A stretch of DNA of 64,000 nucleotides from Sinohyriopsis cumingii (taxonomy: Eukaryota > Mollusca > Bivalvia > Unionida > Unionidae). The stretch lies in contig JAPYKE020000555.1 in assembly GCA_028554795.2 (NCBI GenBank), positions 364,764 to 428,763 on the forward strand, read 5' to 3'. Shown here one piece after another: positions 51,045 through 63,570 of this stretch. A model generated the notes under the pieces. The model was not told where the DNA came from and did no database searches. It saw only the letters and a program-made list of their open reading frames with translations. The translations under genes and the position numbers were made by a program. Numbering within the stretch: the stretch's first letter is position 1; each line of letters begins with the position of its first letter.

Positions 51045-51480
51045 GAGCCATATAAAACAAAGCAGTCTCTAGTCTGACCATTCATGGTTGACGCATCCTC
51101 CTATGGATATGCGTGAATGTGCATCGTGTCAGGCAATACCTGATACCCAAGCCTGATGAGATAGAGAATGTCAGGATTTTAAAACTGGCAGAAGGCCTGA
51201 TAGAAGAAGTGTTTAAAGGGGAAATTAAGAAGGAGCAAGAAGAGTGGATGGAGAAGTACAGACTTCAGAAGCAGCAAATAGAACAGCAGCAGTAACAGTA
51301 GGAGCCAGACAGAGGTTTTGTAGACTGCCGTGTGGACACGAAAGAGTTCTCCTTCTACTTCCGAAGAAGCAGACGTTATCCCGTGGGAAAGCCTGCCGCC
51401 AGATGGTGACGCAATCTTAGACGATGCCACAATCTCCAACAAAACAGCCCTTTTCAGAGCTATCCCGATACTCTAGAAAA
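51045..51480 (+). other. TATA box and short unassigned coding region
   Basis: CATATAAAAC at about 51050 precedes an ATG at 51084. A frame with PKPDEIENVRILKLAEGLIEEVFKG and a Gln-rich helix runs to the TAA at 51293-51295, and further coding-like text follows out of frame. It may be an early gene of the neighbouring relic or a host fragment. Confidence 0.3.
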
Positions 51481-51559
51481 GAAATAGTAGTCAAATTGCC
51501 AAACTATTTGTGCTTGTAGTTAAAAAATAGATGTGTGCCTATAGGCACTTTATTTATCT

Positions 51560-52580
51560 GGTTTGTAAAATAGTGTGTGTATGTATGTGTATGTGTGCGC
51601 GCATACGTTTGTGTGTGTGTTCTTTTTTCTTAACTAAAAGCTTATCCCTTAATAAAAAAGTGTGTGTGTATGTATGTGTTTATCTATGCATGCGTTCATT
51701 TATATGTGTATGTATGTGTGCGTTCGTACGTTTGTGTGGGTTTGTTTTAGTGTGTTTGCGTGTTTGAGTGTATTTGCGCGCGTACATTTATGTGTGTTTT
51801 GTTTTTTCTTCTTCCCGTGTGTGGATAGTGCATATGGTTTTTGCTTCCTCTTCCCCTGTGAGGATAGTATATATTTTTTTCTTCTTCTTTCTCTTCTCCT
51901 GTCTGTGGATATTGTATTTTGAATTTATTTTTTCTTCTTCCCGTGTGGGTTAGTATATATGGGGTTTGTTTCTTTTCATCTTCCTCTTTGTGGATAGTAT
52001 ATGTTGGGTTTGTTTTTTCTTCTTCCCTCTGTGTGGATATTATATCTTGGATTGATTTTTTCTTCTTCCCGTGTGTGGATAGTGTATAGGGTTTTTTTCC
52101 CTTTACCACTGTGTCGAGAGTATATTTTGGGTTTGTTTTTGCTCTCCTTCCCCTACGTGGATAGTGTATATGTTTTCTTTTCTTCTCACTTCACTTGTGT
52201 GGATAGAGCATTTTGATGGGGTTTTTTTTCTCTTCCCGTGTGTAGATAGTGTATATGTTTTGTGTTCTTCTCCCCCTGTGTGGGTAGTATAATTTGTTTT
52301 TTTTTTTCTTTCTAATTTCCCTGTGTGAATAGTATATATGTGGTTTGTTTTTTCCTCTTCCCCTGTGTGGATAGTATATTTTGGGTTTGTTTTTTCTCCT
52401 TCCCCTGTCTGGATAGTATATTTTGGGTTTTTCTCCTTCCCCTATGTGGATAGTATAGATGTTTTTTTTTATTCCTCTTCCCCTGTGTATATTTTTTGTC
52501 TTCCCTCTGCGTGTATAGGATATTTTGGGGGTTTTTTTTCTCTCCTTCCCGTGTGGATAGTATATGATATTTGTGTCTTT
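51560..52580 (+). repeat. TG-rich tract and ~45-bp minisatellite
   Basis: 51560-51800 is rich in TGTG/TATG. From about 51805 a diverged unit of roughly 40-50 bp with the core CTTCCCCTGTGTGGATAGTATAT followed by T-rich sequence is repeated more than a dozen times. Long open frames over it are low-complexity Phe/Ser/Tyr text and are not supported as genes. Confidence 0.8.
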
Positions 52581-54599
52581 GTTATGTTTGTGTGCTATGT
52601 CTATGTCTCTGTATATAAAGAAGGTCTATGTCCGGACCCGCCACGCGTTTCATCAAGTTCTTTGTCCCGCCCCGCCAAGTGGTATTATTCGCATAGTTTC
52701 ACCACTAAACTAGCTGAACTTACCCACTCCGCCAAGTGTTTATGCACACACTACTCTACTCTTACAAACAAACAGACTACCACACAAAAGAGAGAAGAAA
52801 TAAAAGGGGTTTATTGGTTGTCAATAATAAAGACATACACAGTCAAACACATAACACACATAAAACACAAATGTTTTTCCAGGGCCGGGGTTCTACCCCA
52901 ATTATGGTTTGTGGCGTTGCAGATATTAAAGAAGCTCATTAACTTCTACCTCCCAATCATCTGGCTTTTCTTCTTCTTCTGGCATCCACTCTTTTTCTTC
53001 ACTCTGTCTCATATTTTTGTCGTGTAATTTAATCAAATTATCATTGATACGAGTGAATTTATTTTCCCTTCACTGGAACTCTTTTTGTTGCTTCTCCTTT
53101 GCTATGGCCCTCTTGAATTTTGTTTCTTCCTCGTCGTCCCTGACGTCTCAAAAAAATCTTCGGCTAATTTTATTAACGCTTTCTCTCTACTTAGATATCG
53201 GTTGTTGGAGTAGCGCTCCATCCCCTCTACCCTATCGATGTCTGAAAATATCGCCGGACGTTATCATTGAGTTTGTCTTTAAACATTTCTCGAGGAATTT
53301 ATGCAATAATTTTAATGGAATTTTGATGAACAAGAAACGAAATAAAGCGAATAAATGCTATGTATAGGTATGTGAAATCCAATTCTCCAAAATGATACCT
53401 ATAAATGAAAAAGTTACTCAGAGCTCGTACATAATCTATATGTGTTGCATTATAGATCGGGTCATGCCAAGAGTTGCAGTATAAATTTTTCATTGATTAT
53501 GCGATCCTTTTAATGATGGGTTTGTTTGAGTTTTGACATCATGCGAGCAGAACTATCTTGTGTGGCTGGTCCCGATGTTTTGGGGTTGGTAATTGCTATG
53601 TTGTCTAATTTAAATGGGATTAGTTGTCTTTCGAATCAGATGGTGTCAATGCTTGCACTTACATTTTTTTTAACGATTCTCGTGCCTAAGTTACTACAAG
53701 TGAACCAACCAATGCCGCATTGAACGGTAAGGCCTGATGGTCTGGGCGTAAGACCACTTTATATTGCTTAAATTTTCTTTACCCTACGAGGGAGTTCATG
53801 TGTTATTCCTTGGCGTTTTACGTGTGCCATCACCGAGTGTAGATAGGAGAAAAGTATAATTTATTATTATTTTTTTTCTTTCCCTTTTTGGAGAGAGATG
53901 GAATGTATATGCAGGTTATATTCGTAGGTAGGGAGGAAGTGTTAGGTGGTTAAGGGTGTGCTCTTGAATTTAGTATGGCTGGGGGAGGCCTTAAATAGTA
54001 TGGTGCTTACCCGTCGTTGTCATTTTTGTGGGAGCGGAGTTTCTACCGCTAGTGAGCGTGGGTTTGGCTCACCCATACCGCGAGCCATTTCCACTAGTGG
54101 GAATGATATTCCAATCTCCTCACCCGGGGCGCAACTCTTCATCATCATGTATAGTCAGGTGGGATTTGCCCATTACAAAAAAAAAAATGTTATGGCAGTT
54201 TTTTGTTTAATTGTTCTTGTTTTTGTTGTTTTTGTTTTGTTTTGTTTTTCCCTTTGGTATGTCCTTATTTGGGGACAGTCCAGATCGCTTGACACTAGGT
54301 GGACCTTTTCGAAAAGGCGAAATGGCTGCTGTCCTGGAGTGGGTTAGTTTTGTTTGCTTTGTGTTTGAAATTTATGTTCTAACTGGGGCTTATATTATCC
54401 CTCTTTTCCCAATGGCAGAAAAGTATTCCAGGATACTTTTATATATGGATATGTTATCGGGGCTTGAGATTTTTCTGTTTCTCCTGGAATTTGCCTTTTT
54501 CTTCCCTTATTTTTAGGGCAGTCGTTGATGGCATGGTTGAGTATTTCCGGAAAGCAGCAATGTGGGCCGTTAATGCCCGCTGCTTTAGTACCTCGTAGG
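52581..54599. other. Host DNA, no gene recognised
   Basis: AT-rich, T-rich in places. A motif resembling GCCGCATTGAACGG...CCTGATGGTCT...AAGACCAC at 53714-53753 recurs in diverged form near 56404-56453, which suggests an unrecognised repeat family. No supported coding region. Confidence 0.4.
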
Positions 54600-54945
54600 A
54601 GACTTCAAAAGCCGCTCCTGGCTAATAGGGTCTTGCCAGTTTTGAGTCTAGTTATGACTTTGGTGTCATGTGGGTTCACCCGTTTGGTGCGATACATTTC
54701 TACGGATTTTATTTGCAGGCCGTAGAACATGCATTCCATTCTCCTTTCATTTTTTCTTCTTCTCGATTTTATGCCTAATTGTCCTATATATTTCCTGATG
54801 GCTGTAATCAAGTTGATGAATACTGGGTACGCTCACTTTAGTTCTGACGTTTTTATCAGATCTTTCGTTTCCATGTATGTTAATGTGGGATGGCTCCCAC
54901 ATAAAGTCTACACTAGTATTCGTCCAGGTTTTAGGTCTCAATTAG
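54600..54945 (-). pseudogene. LINE RNase H fragment
   Basis: The minus strand reads VDFMWEPSHINIHGNERSD, the end of a LINE RNase H with its PSHIxIxGNExxD motif. It continues with IYRTIRHKI and, after a shift, RLKTGKTLLARSGF, the region following RNase H in the same LINE group as 35898-40629. No flanking duplication was found. Confidence 0.65.
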
Positions 54946-55214
54946 ACTTCACACAACAAAATTTCTCAGCTGGAAGAGTTCCCTTATTTCAGCACACTAA
55001 GGGAGTCTCTAATTATAACTGCTCAATGTTTGAGTATGTGGAATCGAATTATTTGCTTGGTTTGTTGCCCAAAATTCGACCGTTGAACTGAGCAGCTTTG
55101 GTGGCGTTGGTTGGTGCAGCTTTAAGTTTGAGTAGGTGGGATTTTATTCGGGTCTTATACGTAATTATTTCAGATGATATTTATTTAATTTTTTTAGGGT
55201 ATGTGTTAATTTGT

Positions 55215-55800
55215 TTTGTTGTTTTTTTTTTTGTTTTTTTTTTTTTTTTTTTTTGTTTTTTGTTGCTTTTTATCTTAAATTCAACGTATTCTTGTTAGTC
55301 CAGTGTATGGAACGTGTGGGTGTACTCCTCCAACGATGTCGAGCCCTTACGCATTTGCGTCGTCAGTTCATAATAAGACAATTTCCGTTTCAGACACACA
55401 CACACACCCATCAGTGGATATGTCCACCCTCATCCCGTTTGGACTTCTGATCTTTACTTTATTTTGAAACGAACGTTTATGTTATTTATTCTTTTTGTAG
55501 TGTAATTTTCTAATTTAATGAGGTATGGACTTTAATGCAGGGGAATAGAGCACTTTTGTACGTTTTTGTTGTTTCTGTATCGATTATTGATTTAATTTAG
55601 GATTTATCGTTGTTAGTCCGACTTATGGGCAGCGGGGGTGTCTGCCTCCACCGATGGTGAGAACGTATGCAAACGCGACGTCAGTTCCTAATGAGCCGAC
55701 CTCCGTTCCGCCCCTCGGTGGACCCCACCCGCATCGAGACTTCTATTCAATTCGATTTTGGGATTTGTGTCGTATTCGCCCCTTTGGGCATGCACGACTC
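55215..55800. repeat. Poly-T tract and two diverged ~170-bp direct repeats
   Basis: A long T-rich run lies at 55219-55260. Segments beginning TTGTTAGTCCAG (55284) and TTGTTAGTCCGA (55609) share further blocks such as CGTCAGTTC and CATC...GGACTTCT-like text, about 325 bp apart. Possibly a diverged tandem repeat or LTR-like sequence. Confidence 0.4.
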
Positions 55801-57095
55801 TCTAATACACACAATGTAATATGTTTAATTTATCACGCGTGAGGGAATTATAGCCTCACTCCCGCATGCATTTATGTGTGCAATAAACACTTCATAATTC
55901 TCATGTCCTGTCAAGGCAAGGTAGAAAACGGGGAGGTAGAGGCACCGCCAGCCGCTCTAAGGCACTCGATATCCGAGGGTATAATTTTGCTTCCCAAGAG
56001 ATCCGAAAGTAAATAATGCGTCTTACCGGAATTTTGAATAATTGAATCTTTGTGGCATAAGAATAAGTAGGTGGAATAAGAGAGCCAGAGACGAAAATAG
56101 GTAATTACTGCAGTTATAGGCGCAGTAATTTTCATAAAGCTGATTCCTGTGTTTAGTATGAGTTTTAGCTGGATCCAAATCGGGCCACCTTGTGTGGCTG
56201 GGCTTGTTGATTTTGGTCTTACACCCGCCTGATTGGTTTGAAATGTAATGGGGCAGTTTAATTAACATGAACCGTTCGGGTCAATGATTATCATCGCCAA
56301 ATATAATCTAATTTTATGTTCCGCCTTCCGCCTGATGGTATTGGACTTTACCACCTTAGACTGCCTTTAATTTCGTTCTCCCTCTTATTATCAACTAGTT
56401 TAAGATGCCGCATTGTGCAACTGGGCCTGATGGTCTTGGGTCTTAGACCACCGTACACGCAAACTATTTGAGGATCTATATTACCATCATAAGAGATATT
56501 AATTACATTATCGGCACAATAATTACAAAACAATACACAAGTTCAGAAGTGAACTTAACCGTGCCCAACAAGAATCCTACGGTACTAAACGTTTCTTAAA
56601 AATGCAACTTTATATATTGCTAATATAAATTTCTTGCTAAGTCACAAACAAAAATAGAAAATATTTGTATGATACTACGTAAGCCGAAGCTAGATAGAAA
56701 ATAAACGTGGTAGTACAATAGTTATAACTTATACACAAGAAATTAATAACACACATACCTATACAGCTGAAGATGTGCAGGTCCTTAAAGTGGACCGTTC
56801 ACTGACAAGACGTTCCGTAATGTAAAGATTTAGTCCTACGGTGAGGTATTTATACAAAGACGCAATACACTGCTGTGTTCTGGAAGTATTCGGTTCTTCC
56901 CATCGAAAGCACTTCGCATGTGCGGCATATTATGAACCGAACTCACTATTTCGAAATCTTTGTACAATATACATAAATCACCCTCTGGTACAGTTGTACA
57001 CAAAAAACGAAACCCGAGTACATGTATTTAATACATAAAAGGATTTATACAATTCCGTGACACTGATAATGAGATTGCTCAAGTGAGATAAGTCG
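55801..57095. other. Host DNA, no gene recognised
   Basis: AT-rich. It contains diverged copies of CCTGATGGT...CTTAGACCAC (56430-56450) and a related GGGCTTGTTGATTTTGGTCTTACACC (56200-56225). No coding region supported. Confidence 0.4.
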
Positions 57096-57594
57096 TATTT
57101 AGTGTAACCATCTGTAGATGATCGGTGATACTACGATGTGCTTAAAGATTTTAATGAAGAAGCGAAGTCGTCGAATGAAAACGGCAATAATATTATAGAT
57201 TTTGTCACCGATATTGATGAAGCACAATCTGTAGATGATCTCGATGGATGCATTAATAATCTCGTAGCATATGATGCTGGACAAACAATCAAATCCAGCC
57301 CAGATATTTTCCCGAGACAGACACAAAATCACCCATATTATATATGTTACTCAGCGATATACACAAATACTTAAAGTGATCAGAGATAACTGCAATCTTC
57401 TGGTTGTATTTAGCGGAGTTGATAGCTACACACTAAGATACATCCACCAGACTTGATGTTCAGTAGACATGGGTATGGTTATGTTTAAAAACTTCGTCTC
57501 GCACGCGCAAGCTATCACACAAGGAGTTATCACGATACATTTACATGACCCCCGATTGAGGTATCGCATTGGTCTCGATAAAAGTTTTGGCTGA
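57096..57594 (+). pseudogene. Packaging ATPase fragment, related to the left-hand element
   Basis: YYDVLKDFNEEAKSS, VTDIDEAQSVDDLDG and LDKQSNPAQIFSRDRHK, then IRDNCNLLVVFSGVD and finally RYRIGLDKSFG, match residues about 55-221 of the ATPase at 33492-34157 throughout. Frames change near 57275 and 57455. The N-terminal Walker A region is missing or unrecognisable, and no other element gene is adjacent. It ends at the equivalent stop codon (57594). Confidence 0.85.
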
Positions 57595-58872
57595 GACAGA
57601 CCTTTTATTTATCCCGTTCCGCTAACACAACAATCAAAACTCGTTATGGCCACGGAAGTTGTCACAGCTTGACACACACGGTACCGCACCTGGCCTGATT
57701 CACACGGTGTCAGCCAACAGACGCATTTTGCGTGGGAATAAAATTATGCTATGTTATGTATACAGCTAAGTGACCGTTCCGTTTCGCTCGCGGTACACAC
57801 CTCAGTGGGGGGGGGGTGACGACAAACAGTGAGTGTCTGGGTAGGTAAACGAGGCCCGAAAATACAAGCGTCAAAACAAAAATGCTTAACCAATTTGAGA
57901 TCTCGGTCGTTAAGAGGCTTCGGTTTCGCTTGTATTTTAGTTTTCGTAGGAAGCATTATTTCCGCGAAATAACCCCTTTAAAATTTGTCTGATCCCCCTC
58001 CCCCCACCCCCCGTCGCTTAACTATATCTGGCCGCGAACTAATAAAACTTGGATTTTGAGATTGATAATTTACCAAAAGCTTTGAGATAAATAAATCCCG
58101 TGCAAACTCTCTTCCTTCCCTGGTTATTGTACTCCATGCAGAAGTTAAAAAGTCCTGCGAGTAAGTCTTTAATTTGCACACCCAAAATATTCATTATCGA
58201 GCGCTCTAATCTTTTGCTGTTTAGAGTTAATTTTATGTATTTCGTTATGGTACCTCGATGTTTGCATAAATGTACACCAGAGATCTACAGTTGACACATT
58301 TTATGATCTGTACATCCCATTGTAGAGGGGGAGACTGACGGAACAGAAGAAGGAAAATGAAATAGACTTTAATATGGAAGTGCAGATTTGAATAAGATAC
58401 GAAAGGGCAGATAGGCTTCCTAAATGGGGAAAAAGTAGTTCCAAAAGTGATATCTCCACTGTGTAGATACAAGTGGCGATATCGTCTTTCTCGGACTGAT
58501 ATGTTTCAATTTCTCACTATGAAATATATAATAATTATTATCAGTACTGGTAGAACAAAGTTTATATCGGAAACATGATCAATGAAACACAAGTTTAACC
58601 AATCAATTCATGTGCAGTTTACAGTAATGGCACGAAATCAAAGTTGCACAATGTGATCTGAATACGTTTCAGAAGTGGCCATGTATATGGTAATAGAAAA
58701 AAAGCAGCGAAGAACAAGAAAACTACCCGGCCTACCTGGACGTCTTTGAATATAGTAGTGAGATTTGTTCGCAAACGTCTGAAAAATTAAAACTTTATAT
58801 AAGCAACGTTTCAGTGATGATGATTCACACGAGTCGTACATTCGTCAAACACAGCCCAATCTACGTTCAATC
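57595..58872. other. Host DNA, no gene recognised
   Basis: Includes G/C runs (57809-57817, 58002-58012) but no supported coding region or repeat termini. Confidence 0.4.
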
Positions 58873-58887
58873 TGTATGGATAGAAGA
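58873..58887. repeat. SINE target-site duplication, left
   Basis: TGTATGGATAGAAGA, repeated perfectly at 59205-59219. Confidence 0.85.
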
Positions 58888-59204
58888 TGTGATGTGATTT
58901 GGATTTTTAACGTAGCTTTAACAATTTTTCAGTCATATCGCTACGATGTCTGCAATGTGGCAGTTTATAGTGATGTCTAGCACTGGGGCATCATGCCGCA
59001 GACATGTAGCATGATGTCCCACCCAGTCACATTATCCTGACACCGGGCCGACCAGTCCTAACACTAACCTCTTAATGCTGAGCGCCAAGCGAGGCAGCTG
59101 TTAGTACCGTTTTTGTAAGTCTTTGGTATGACTCGGCCGGGGATCGAACCCACGACCTCCCGCATCCGAGGCGGACGCTCTAACCACTAGGCCACCGGAG
59201 CGGT
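58888..59204 (-). mobile_element. tRNA-derived SINE
   Basis: On the minus strand the head reads CCGCTCCGGTGGCCTAGTGG (box A) and GGTTCGATCCC (box B), typical of a tRNA-derived promoter. A body of about 245 bp follows, with GGACTGGTCGGCCCGGTGTC. A perfect 15-bp target duplication proves insertion. The body recalls V-type SINEs of molluscs (memory, not searched). Confidence 0.88.
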
Positions 59205-59219
59205 TGTATGGATAGAAGA
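59205..59219. repeat. SINE target-site duplication, right
   Basis: TGTATGGATAGAAGA, matching 58873-58887. Confidence 0.85.
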
Positions 59220-62200
59220 AGGCGTTTAAGCCGTAAAACCGCACCTTAAAGGTCGAGGTTTAAAACCCATCGGTTTAAAAGAGCATGGAGCATATGTTAC
59301 TCAGGGAATCTGACTGGTAAGTGCATGTGGAAAACAGTTACCTAACAATTTCAAACAACGTGATTAGCAAAAGAACTATAGCACAATCTTGTAATGCAGT
59401 GAATATTAGCCCAATTAGCCGCTCTCTGCAGGTAATTAAGACTGAGTGGTTGGTGAACCATCAGGTTTTAAGCTAAATTCAGCTTTGTTTCCAATACCTT
59501 ACAACAACTAAGATCTCGATAAGGAGCGACATTACTATACGACATATAAATTAAGACTAGAGAAAATATAATGTATGTGGTCATTTGACCAAGTACAGCT
59601 ATCTAGAGGAAAGACTTGTTCGCTCTCTTGTAAAGTGGGGGACTCGGATCTTAACTATGTGCATAATCTTTGTAGCTAACAAAATCTGAATATCCAACAA
59701 AACCTCTGCACTTGAAACCCACGATCCTGTAGACGGGCTGGTGAACTGAACTACACCAAGCGATTCAGAGAATAAACAAACTTGTAATGTAATTGTGTAT
59801 TTTTAGTTTTGGGAAAAAAATATTTTTGCGAATTTCTATGAAAATGAAAAAAACTTAAATGCATAAAATTTGGTTGTTAAGGTTTAAGTGCTAGAACATT
59901 AAAATCTATCTGTATAAATACTTTAATATTTATAATCAAGCAATGAACAACTTCTAGTAAACATAAACGCAATATGTACATTTAATAATCAATACAAAAT
60001 ATGTTAGATAACACAAGTCCCTATTTAACTATCGATTAGACAACTACCTCTTAAATTTAGCATTTGCGGAATTTCCAAAAATTTTGTGTGGTAAAGAAAA
60101 GACAAATAAATAAAGTTCACTTGAAGTAACAAAATAACATTATAATGACAGTTACAAAGTTACAAGGCGAGAAGTTAAAATACAACATCTCCTCAAAATC
60201 CTTGTGGATTTTTACAACGATGGTGGTCCTTGAACGTTGCGCATAACTCAGGCCTATTATGCAGGAGTATCCCTCTTATACTCATCCTAAACTGACAATG
60301 AACAATTTACTATGGCACATTTTTTGGATTAGAAAGAAGAAGGCTGTATGTCAAAGTTTTGATATAGTACTCAAATCTGCCAAATCTACTGTACTACCTT
60401 TTATGTTTTTAATCTGAAATTTCCGGATCCAACATAGAGAAAATACACCCATACCCGTCACACCATTTAAGACTAAACAGCTGTAAGCATGAGGTTTCCA
60501 ACACGAACATGATAATGTGGTGAGGTTATCATGAAGAATATACTCAGAAAACATGTATTTTACGTGTAAATGATGGGATTTGACGAAGGAAACTTCCGGC
60601 GTTTAAAAATGAAAAGACAGATCCGATTCAGCAATATAAGGTAATGTCTAAGTTGAGTGTGAAAGCTGAATTTAAGCCATCAACTCCATTAATAAGAGAA
60701 AAACACAAGACAACATTTTTCAGTGATCTGCTCAATAACCGAAGTATAGCGAGACATAACATTTGCTCTGTCTTCTGATCTCTATTCAAACATCCCTCCA
60801 AGTATCATGGCAATTATAAAAATGGGATTTGCCTCAGGTGTGCAAAGTGACATTACTGACCCACTATCCGCTGCTTCGGCAAAACTGTCATTCGGGTTTA
60901 GAGGAATGACAAAATACGTAGCTGTATTTTATACTGTACCTCATTATGACTCCATGTTGTCTGTACGTCATGTTTTGAGAAGAAATTATTTCAAAGGTAA
61001 GTCCTGTCTGTGCACCTCTCTTAAAGACAGTCGTTACAGCAAGCGTTCTATGTGATCTCCATACTGATCTCTATACCCAAGAATACGCCGATTGACAAAA
61101 TGCTCCTCCACTTTAACAGCCCCAACGTATATCATTTCATTTTAATAGACCCATATATCGGATCCTATATCTGTACTAGAAGCATCATTAGCTGTAACAT
61201 GGACATACCCTGTATCAGAACCACATGTCCGTTTGTGAGCAAACTGAAATAATGTATCCTTGACAAACAAACCTAGTGTTCCAGCTTTACCATGAAAACA
61301 TATTCTCTGTCCAGCTTCGGAGCCTTGGGGTTGGCATCCTATTCATGTTTCCCTCTTGGTTTCGATCGTCGAACATTTTTGTCCCAAACTCTTTGCTTGC
61401 GAATTTAACATCGCAGTTGTACAAGCATCCTTTAAGACATTTGCCAATATTCTCTAACACGTCTTGCTCCTCCGCTGCGCTGCTTGACTTGATATGAATA
61501 TGATTAAATCCCCAAAGTCGTCACAACAGCCTTGCACCTCCAGAATACTGAAATGATGTGCGATATCGTATTTAAATAAATTTTATAAACTGTAGTATTG
61601 GATAAGGGCTAGGTTTAGAATATTTCCTTTTCTAAGTTCCAAGAAATACCCATTATTAATTACCAATAATTTCCATCTGTTGGAAGATATACTTAGAAAT
61701 ATTCGTTTGGGATCAATTTTTATTTTCATATAATTGACTATTTTGATTTTAAATGGAACACTAAGGACGCTAAGGACACATTACATATCCATATCAGTAT
61801 AAAAGTAGCGAATCTTTAATCACCGAGAAGTTTCTAACTCAACGAAAATCAACGCAGTTTAGAAAATTGGTGACAATGCTATATTAAATGACAGTTTACA
61901 TGATAAATACACAATAGAACACGAGTTTCTCAAAGAATTATTCCTGATAAAAGTAGAAATTAGATTCCTGCCCACAAGAAATTTGTATAAGTGCACATTA
62001 AAGCAAAAGGCATGACGGCATACGAGCTGTTTAAAGACTCGAGTGGTGCATTGTATACTAACCTCGTTAATTTGTCGATCCAGATTTCGTAAGGGTCTTC
62101 TGTTTTCTGCGCTTCCGTTTTAGTCATTTCTGCCTATTTATGTTCAATTATTGTTCAGATGTTTGGCTCTTCTTCCATGCCTACCATGATGTTTCTTAGA

Positions 62201-62880
62201 ATTCCCTTCACCTGGAAATGCAAATGGCTTAAGATTGTCAGACTCTTATGGACACCACGGATGAACGTGTCTCTCTGCGTCGTTAAGAACTGCCTGTAGA
62301 TATTTTTTAACATTTTACCTCTCTCTTCACTCTGAAGCTTGTGTCTTTTACTTCTGTGTTTCCTTTCTAGCCACGCTGAGGTTTGACACCTGTCAAAAGT
62401 GACTCTTTATAAAAAGAACATAAATGATAACAGTTAAACGACAATCATTGAAATGTTTTGGGATAAAAAAATGTATGTTTTAATCGAATGTTTGCATTGT
62501 TTTCCTCTTCAAATAACCTGGAATATACGCGTATAAAAGAGATTTTAAAATAAGACGACGCAGCATCCTCTTTTGCAAGCCAAAAGAACCCGTTTGACAG
62601 CAATTTGATAAACAGTTTTGAAAACTTCAGTTGATCTAATTTTCATTTGTAAGTGGAAGCTTTTGTTGTCAAAACGTAGCTGTATTTTCAGGAGGGTGAA
62701 TGATCACTTTAGTTTCATCATTTTGCCTTTAATGTCAAGAAACGTAGTGAAGCAGACAGTGCATTTAATATATAAATAAGTTGAAGCTATTTTTTTTCAA
62801 GATGGATCCGTAGCCTCTTGATTACATTAACATCTTTGAAAACTTTCTAAAACACAATTGCAAATTTATCGAACTGTCTG
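59220..62880. other. Host DNA, possible exon ending at 60996
   Basis: Mostly AT-rich sequence without a gene. A frame from 60807 (MAIIKMGFASG...RRNYFKG) ends at a strong donor match AAAG|GTAAGT and could be a coding exon of an unrecognised gene. No partner exon was identified. Confidence 0.35.
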
Positions 62881-63570
62881 TTAAGGTAAAGCAAAAATGC
62901 TATGTTCCTTACCCCTTCGCATTGTTTTCGATTGTACATCATCAGTTTCCATCAGGTTTTCATCAATAAAGATCTGATTTTCCATGTAGATCTCAGATAT
63001 CCCACTTTGGATACTAAGACTTGTAGTTGCTGAAATTTGTTTATCTTCAAGCATGACATGGATATGGCCAGTTACAATTTTGAAAAGAGCAGAGAAACGT
63101 TCCTTAACATCCCTTTCTATAAAGTTAATTATTTGCTCTGGAGTAAATATGGATTCACCACTGCATCCCTCTTTATTTGCAAGATCCATCAAATCCAGGA
63201 CTACCTTTGCGTTTTGGAAACTACCTCTACTCAACGATAAAACCAAATAGTCCTTTTCAAAGACTACAGCTCGAAACTGTGGTAGGATTAACAAAAATTC
63301 GTTTATGCAGTCCCCTATTCTCTGGAATTTTCTCACCACCCGCATTTCAAGAATGTTGCTAATACCTGTGCTGAGAGCTTGATCTGTTATGTTCACAATG
63401 ACCTTATTTCTCCACAGATCCCTGGTTGGGTAGGGTATAGACTCCACCACTTCTCTCAAAAGAACCTGGGCCTTTTTCTTAAGGAGACCTCCGACATCTG
63501 GCAACAAGAGCACAATGTCTACTCCAGATGTAGAGAGTTCCTTCTTGAGGTACAGTGCCTCCTGCTTAAC
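62881..63570 (-). CDS. Probable terminal exon of an unrecognised host gene
   Basis: On the minus strand an acceptor-like CTTCAACTTCGCAG precedes an open frame beginning VKQEAL at 63570 that runs 230 codons to the TAA at 62881. The sequence is mixed hydrophobic and charged without low complexity (for example IVLLLPDVGGLL, NKVIVNITDQAL, LPQFRAVVFEKDYLVLSL), as in a globular protein. It has no recognised domain. It is the best-supported host coding sequence in the window. Upstream exons would lie beyond 63600 and were not identified. Confidence 0.5.
   Translation of the reverse strand, partial: VKQEALYLKKELSTSGVDIVLLLPDVGGLLKKKAQVLLREVVESIPYPTRDLWRNKVIVNITDQALSTGISNILEMRVVRKFQRIGDCINEFLLILPQFRAVVFEKDYLVLSLSRGSFQNAKVVLDLMDLANKEGCSGESIFTPEQIINFIERDVKERFSALFKIVTGHIHVMLEDKQISATTSLSIQSGISEIYMENQIFIDENLMETDDVQSKTMRRGKEHSIFALP

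Noticed and set aside
51805..52580. CRISPR array or long open reading frames
   Set aside because: The units are diverged, T-rich and contiguous without unique spacers, and the frames are low-complexity. It is a minisatellite in a eukaryotic context.
59132..59204. A tRNA gene on the minus strand
   Set aside because: Box A and box B are good, but the sequence is the head of a 317-bp unit with a perfect 15-bp target duplication, so it is a SINE and not a tRNA gene.
60807..60996. Pore-forming (actinoporin-like) toxin exon
   Set aside because: A short segment (VAVFYTVP) faintly recalls that family, but no other conserved position could be matched, so no function is assigned.
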